From: Spirochaetales bacterium
GTDB taxonomy: Bacteria > Spirochaetota > Spirochaetia > Sphaerochaetales > Sphaerochaetaceae
Assembly: GCA_022771185.1 (NCBI GenBank)
Contig: JALFCJ010000191.1
Span: 1-8,329, forward strand
Direction of reading: 5' to 3'
Length of the DNA: 8,329 nucleotides
Shown: positions 6,687 through 8,329 of the stretch, piece by piece
Layout of the letters: each line of letters opens with the position of its first letter
Position numbering within the stretch: position 1 is the stretch's first letter
Made by a program: the position numbers and the translations under genes
Notes under the pieces: generated by a model
The model's database searches: none
Seen by the model: only the letters and a program-made list of their open reading frames with translations
What the model was told of the DNA's origin: nothing

Positions 6687-7118
6687 ATGGCACAATCGGC
6701 TTATGACAAAGCTGTCTCTCTTCTAGCTATGAGAGAACACACAAAAAACGAACTAAAGGACAAGCTTGAAAAGAAGGGTTACAGAGAAGACGATGTAATA
6801 GAGGCTGTTTCACGCCTTGAAAGAGAAGGATATATCTCTGAAGAACGTTTTGCAGAAGTATTCATCCGTTCCCGATTAAAGAAAAGTCCGGAGGGTAAGA
6901 GTGTGTTATTATATAGACTCATGGAAAAGGGATGTCCTAGGAATATTGCTTCATTTATCCTTGAGGAGGCTTGGGATAATAAGTTGTGGTTGGAGCCATT
7001 AAGGAAAGAAATAGAAACTCTAGAGAGAAAGAAAGGCGAAGAGTATGCAAGTGCTAAAATGAGACAAAAAGGTTTTAGCTACAGTGAAATCCGAGAGGCG
7101 AAGGAAAGCAATGAATAA
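6687..7118 (+). CDS. recX: Regulatory protein RecX
   Basis: RecX binds RecA filaments and inhibits RecA recombinase and coprotease activity. The 143-residue, helix-rich product follows the RecX pattern: an N-terminal YDKAVSLLAMREHTKNELKDKL repeat unit (the family's A-x-x-L-L-x-x-R-x-x-x-x-x-E-L-x-x-K-L form), then KGYREDDVIEAVSRLEREGYI, DERF-like EERFAEVFIRSRL, and a third three-helix repeat in the second half. It is toward the short end for the family. The ATG at 6687 fits the family start, but no ribosome-binding site precedes it. TATCAT (6675-6680) ends six bases before the ATG, so a leaderless transcript is possible, though no -35 box is seen. recA is not in the window. The last 8 bases overlap the next gene. 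Confidence 0.88.
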   Translation: MAQSAYDKAVSLLAMREHTKNELKDKLEKKGYREDDVIEAVSRLEREGYISEERFAEVFIRSRLKKSPEGKSVLLYRLMEKGCPRNIASFILEEAWDNKLWLEPLRKEIETLERKKGEEYASAKMRQKGFSYSEIREAKESNE

Positions 7119-8004
7119 AAAGGTTGTTTTGTCATTAACTGTAAGTGGATTAATAATTGGATGCTTCCCAGCTTTCTTTTCATTTCTTTTTTATAAAAAA
7201 ATCGATGTAGAAGCATTCGTTCTGCCTATTATTCTTTCTTTTGTGAGCTTGTCGCTATCGGAGGCAAAAGAAAAAAACAGAAAGCTATCCCTATTATTCT
7301 TTGTTATCAGCTTGCTTATTTGCTTAATAGAAAGGGGGGTAATATCTTTATCTGTACACAAAGGGACGATAGGAGACTCTGCCATATATATATTGATAGG
7401 AGCGATTCCTTTTTATCTATTTACTCCTTTTTTTATTGATATAAAGAAAAATCGAAGTCTTCTTGTGTTTTCGTCGATAATAATTGGACTGATGGCGATA
7501 TTGTGTGTATGGCAGTATTCTGTTAGGTATGTGTACTTATATGAATGGGTTTCTGATTGGAATGCCTACAAAACATCTATAATGTTGGGAAGTATAGCCA
7601 TTACGACAGCTGTAATAGCAAAGCTTTCCTTTGATACTAAGAGAAACTATTTGTCTTATCTCCTGGTGATCACTTCTGGGATTTGTTACGGAGTTGGAAA
7701 TGCTATTAAGCTTGATTCCTACCCTGATTTTTTAGGGGTAATCAAGGGATGTATGTCTTCCGTACTATTTTGGGGCATGGTATTTTCTTTAATTATTTTT
7801 GTCGTTATGGAGACAAACAAAGAAAAAGAATATGAAAGAAGAAATATAATTTTTAAAGATATTGTGTATCAAGAACTAAAACCAATCAAGAAAAGAAAGA
7901 GAATTATTACTTTTGAAGTACCGCCAAATGTCCCGAAATTTAAATATGATTTAACACATAAAAAGGAAAGTGAAATAATAAATAATAAACAAAGTGATAT
8001 ATAA
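7111..8004 (+). CDS. Multi-pass membrane protein of unknown function
   Basis: I do not recognise this 297-residue protein. It has about seven or eight hydrophobic segments, roughly at residues 5-27, 33-50, 59-73, 91-109, 117-134, 156-171, 181-199 and 208-232. A charged, lysine-rich tail of about 65 residues follows and is probably cytoplasmic. No catalytic, nucleotide-binding or transport signature is evident. I chose ATG 7111 because AAGGA (7101-7105) precedes it at a good distance and the protein then opens with MNKK and a membrane helix; an ATG at 7084 would add nine very basic residues from inside recX. The 8-base overlap with recX suggests translational coupling. Its DNA is clearly more AT-rich than the upstream genes and uses many ATA and TTT codons, which may mean fast evolution or a different origin. 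Confidence 0.7.
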   Translation: MNKKVVLSLTVSGLIIGCFPAFFSFLFYKKIDVEAFVLPIILSFVSLSLSEAKEKNRKLSLLFFVISLLICLIERGVISLSVHKGTIGDSAIYILIGAIPFYLFTPFFIDIKKNRSLLVFSSIIIGLMAILCVWQYSVRYVYLYEWVSDWNAYKTSIMLGSIAITTAVIAKLSFDTKRNYLSYLLVITSGICYGVGNAIKLDSYPDFLGVIKGCMSSVLFWGMVFSLIIFVVMETNKEKEYERRNIIFKDIVYQELKPIKKRKRIITFEVPPNVPKFKYDLTHKKESEIINNKQSDI

Positions 8005-8006
8005 TT

Positions 8007-8083
8007 CATCAAATATGCAACAATTAATGATTAAATGAATAAATATGCATGTGTTAAAAACAATCATATGTTGTACTTTGATG
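8007..8083. repeat. Large imperfect inverted repeat after the membrane-protein gene
   Basis: Three pairing blocks nest in order: CATCAAA 8007-8013 with TTTGATG 8077-8083, CAACA 8018-8022 with TGTTG 8069-8073, and ATGATT 8027-8032 with AATCAT 8062-8067. Short bulges separate them and the loop is 29 bases. AAATATGCA also repeats at 8011-8019 and 8041-8049. It starts three bases after the stop codon. A T-run at 8095-8100 lies 12 bases beyond the stem, so a weak terminator is possible; a protein-binding element or remnant of a mobile sequence is also possible. Confidence 0.6.
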
Positions 8084-8175
8084 AGCAATTATAGGTTTTT
8101 CGATATAAATTAAATATAAAAAAAACGGAAATCTTCATAAAAAACTGTAACCTTCTACATGTAACTTTATTTATC

Positions 8176-8204
8176 TTGACAGGTAATACATCGTTGGATA
8201 CAAT
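8176..8204 (+). promoter_or_regulatory. Near-consensus sigma-70 promoter
   Basis: TTGACA (8176-8181) and TACAAT (8199-8204) are separated by exactly 17 bases. The -35 is perfect and the -10 differs at one base. Transcription should start near 8211 and give a leader of about 67 bases for the gene at 8278. The strength fits an abundant transport protein. Confidence 0.88.
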
Positions 8205-8226
8205 CCAAAATGTATAACGGAATAAA

Positions 8227-8256
8227 GGGTTATGGCATGCCTTGAGGCGTGTCCCC
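8227..8256 (+). promoter_or_regulatory. 5' leader hairpin, second copy of the rplM-leader motif
   Basis: CATGCC (8236-8241), loop TTGA, and GGCGTG (8246-8251) form a 6-pair stem, bracketed by GGG (8227-8229) and CCCC (8253-8256). The same motif stands at 5408-5433, at the start of the region before rplM. The hairpin ends 17 bases before the GGAGG ribosome-binding site (8268-8272), so it leaves that site free. Confidence 0.5.
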
Positions 8257-8277
8257 GAATTTTCAATGGAGGAAATA

Positions 8278-8329
8278 ATGAAAAAAATTCTTTCTATCGC
8301 TCTTATTGCAGCACTTATCGTAGGATCAG
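8278..8329 (+). CDS. Start of an exported protein (partial)
   Basis: Only 17 codons are visible before the window ends. They read MKKILSIALIAALIVGS: two lysines followed by a hydrophobic core, the classic start of a signal peptide. A GGAGG ribosome-binding site lies five bases upstream of the ATG, and a strong promoter precedes it. Because the window begins with an oligopeptide-binding protein and such genes often occur as nearby paralogues, this could be another binding protein or lipoprotein. The visible part cannot show this: no lipobox cysteine has been reached. Confidence 0.8.
   Translation, partial: MKKILSIALIAALIVGS

Noticed and set aside
7084..7110. Earlier ATG for the membrane protein
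   Set aside because: It would add MKSERRRKA from deep inside recX with no ribosome-binding site; ATG 7111 has AAGGA in place and begins directly before the first membrane helix.

Overview
The window looks like a chromosomal stretch from a low-to-moderate GC bacterium. Gene style suggests a Spirochaetota-like gut organism (Treponema/Sphaerochaeta type): oligopeptide-binding proteins at both edges, a rimO-helicase pair, and a compact rplM-rpsI operon. This placement rests on protein style alone; a Bacillota host cannot be excluded. No phage genes, transposases, CRISPR arrays, tRNA or rRNA genes were recognised.

Layout. (1) 1-401 is the C-terminal end of an oligopeptide ABC-transporter binding protein, closed by a strong terminator. 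(2) 614-1657, on the minus strand, is a predicted zinc metallopeptidase joining a SprT-like HEAAH domain to a DUF2786 segment. It has its own terminator and shares a 51-base divergent promoter region with rimO. (3) 1709-5354 is a two-gene operon: rimO (S12 methylthiotransferase) overlaps by 8 bases a UvrD/PcrA helicase that begins with TTG. (4) 5355-5765 has no gene. It holds a promoter followed by about 350 bases rich in hairpins: either a long rplM leader or a separate RNA that I could not assign to a known family. (5) 5766-6620 is rplM-rpsI with a clear terminator. (6) 6687-8004 is recX, overlapping a multi-pass membrane protein of unknown function with AT-rich DNA. (7) 8005-8277 is an AT-rich spacer with a large imperfect inverted repeat, then a near-consensus promoter and a short leader. 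(8) 8278-8329 is the start of a protein with a signal peptide.

The recognised genes cover ribosome biogenesis and modification (rplM, rpsI, rimO) and recombination control. PcrA/UvrD helicases dismantle RecA filaments and RecX inhibits RecA, so two RecA antagonists flank the ribosomal operon. The most unusual features are the unassigned RNA-like region before rplM and a hairpin motif that occurs twice, once at the start of that region and once in the leader of the last gene. The copies differ in ways that preserve pairing. A palindromic, overlapping divergent promoter is a further point of interest.
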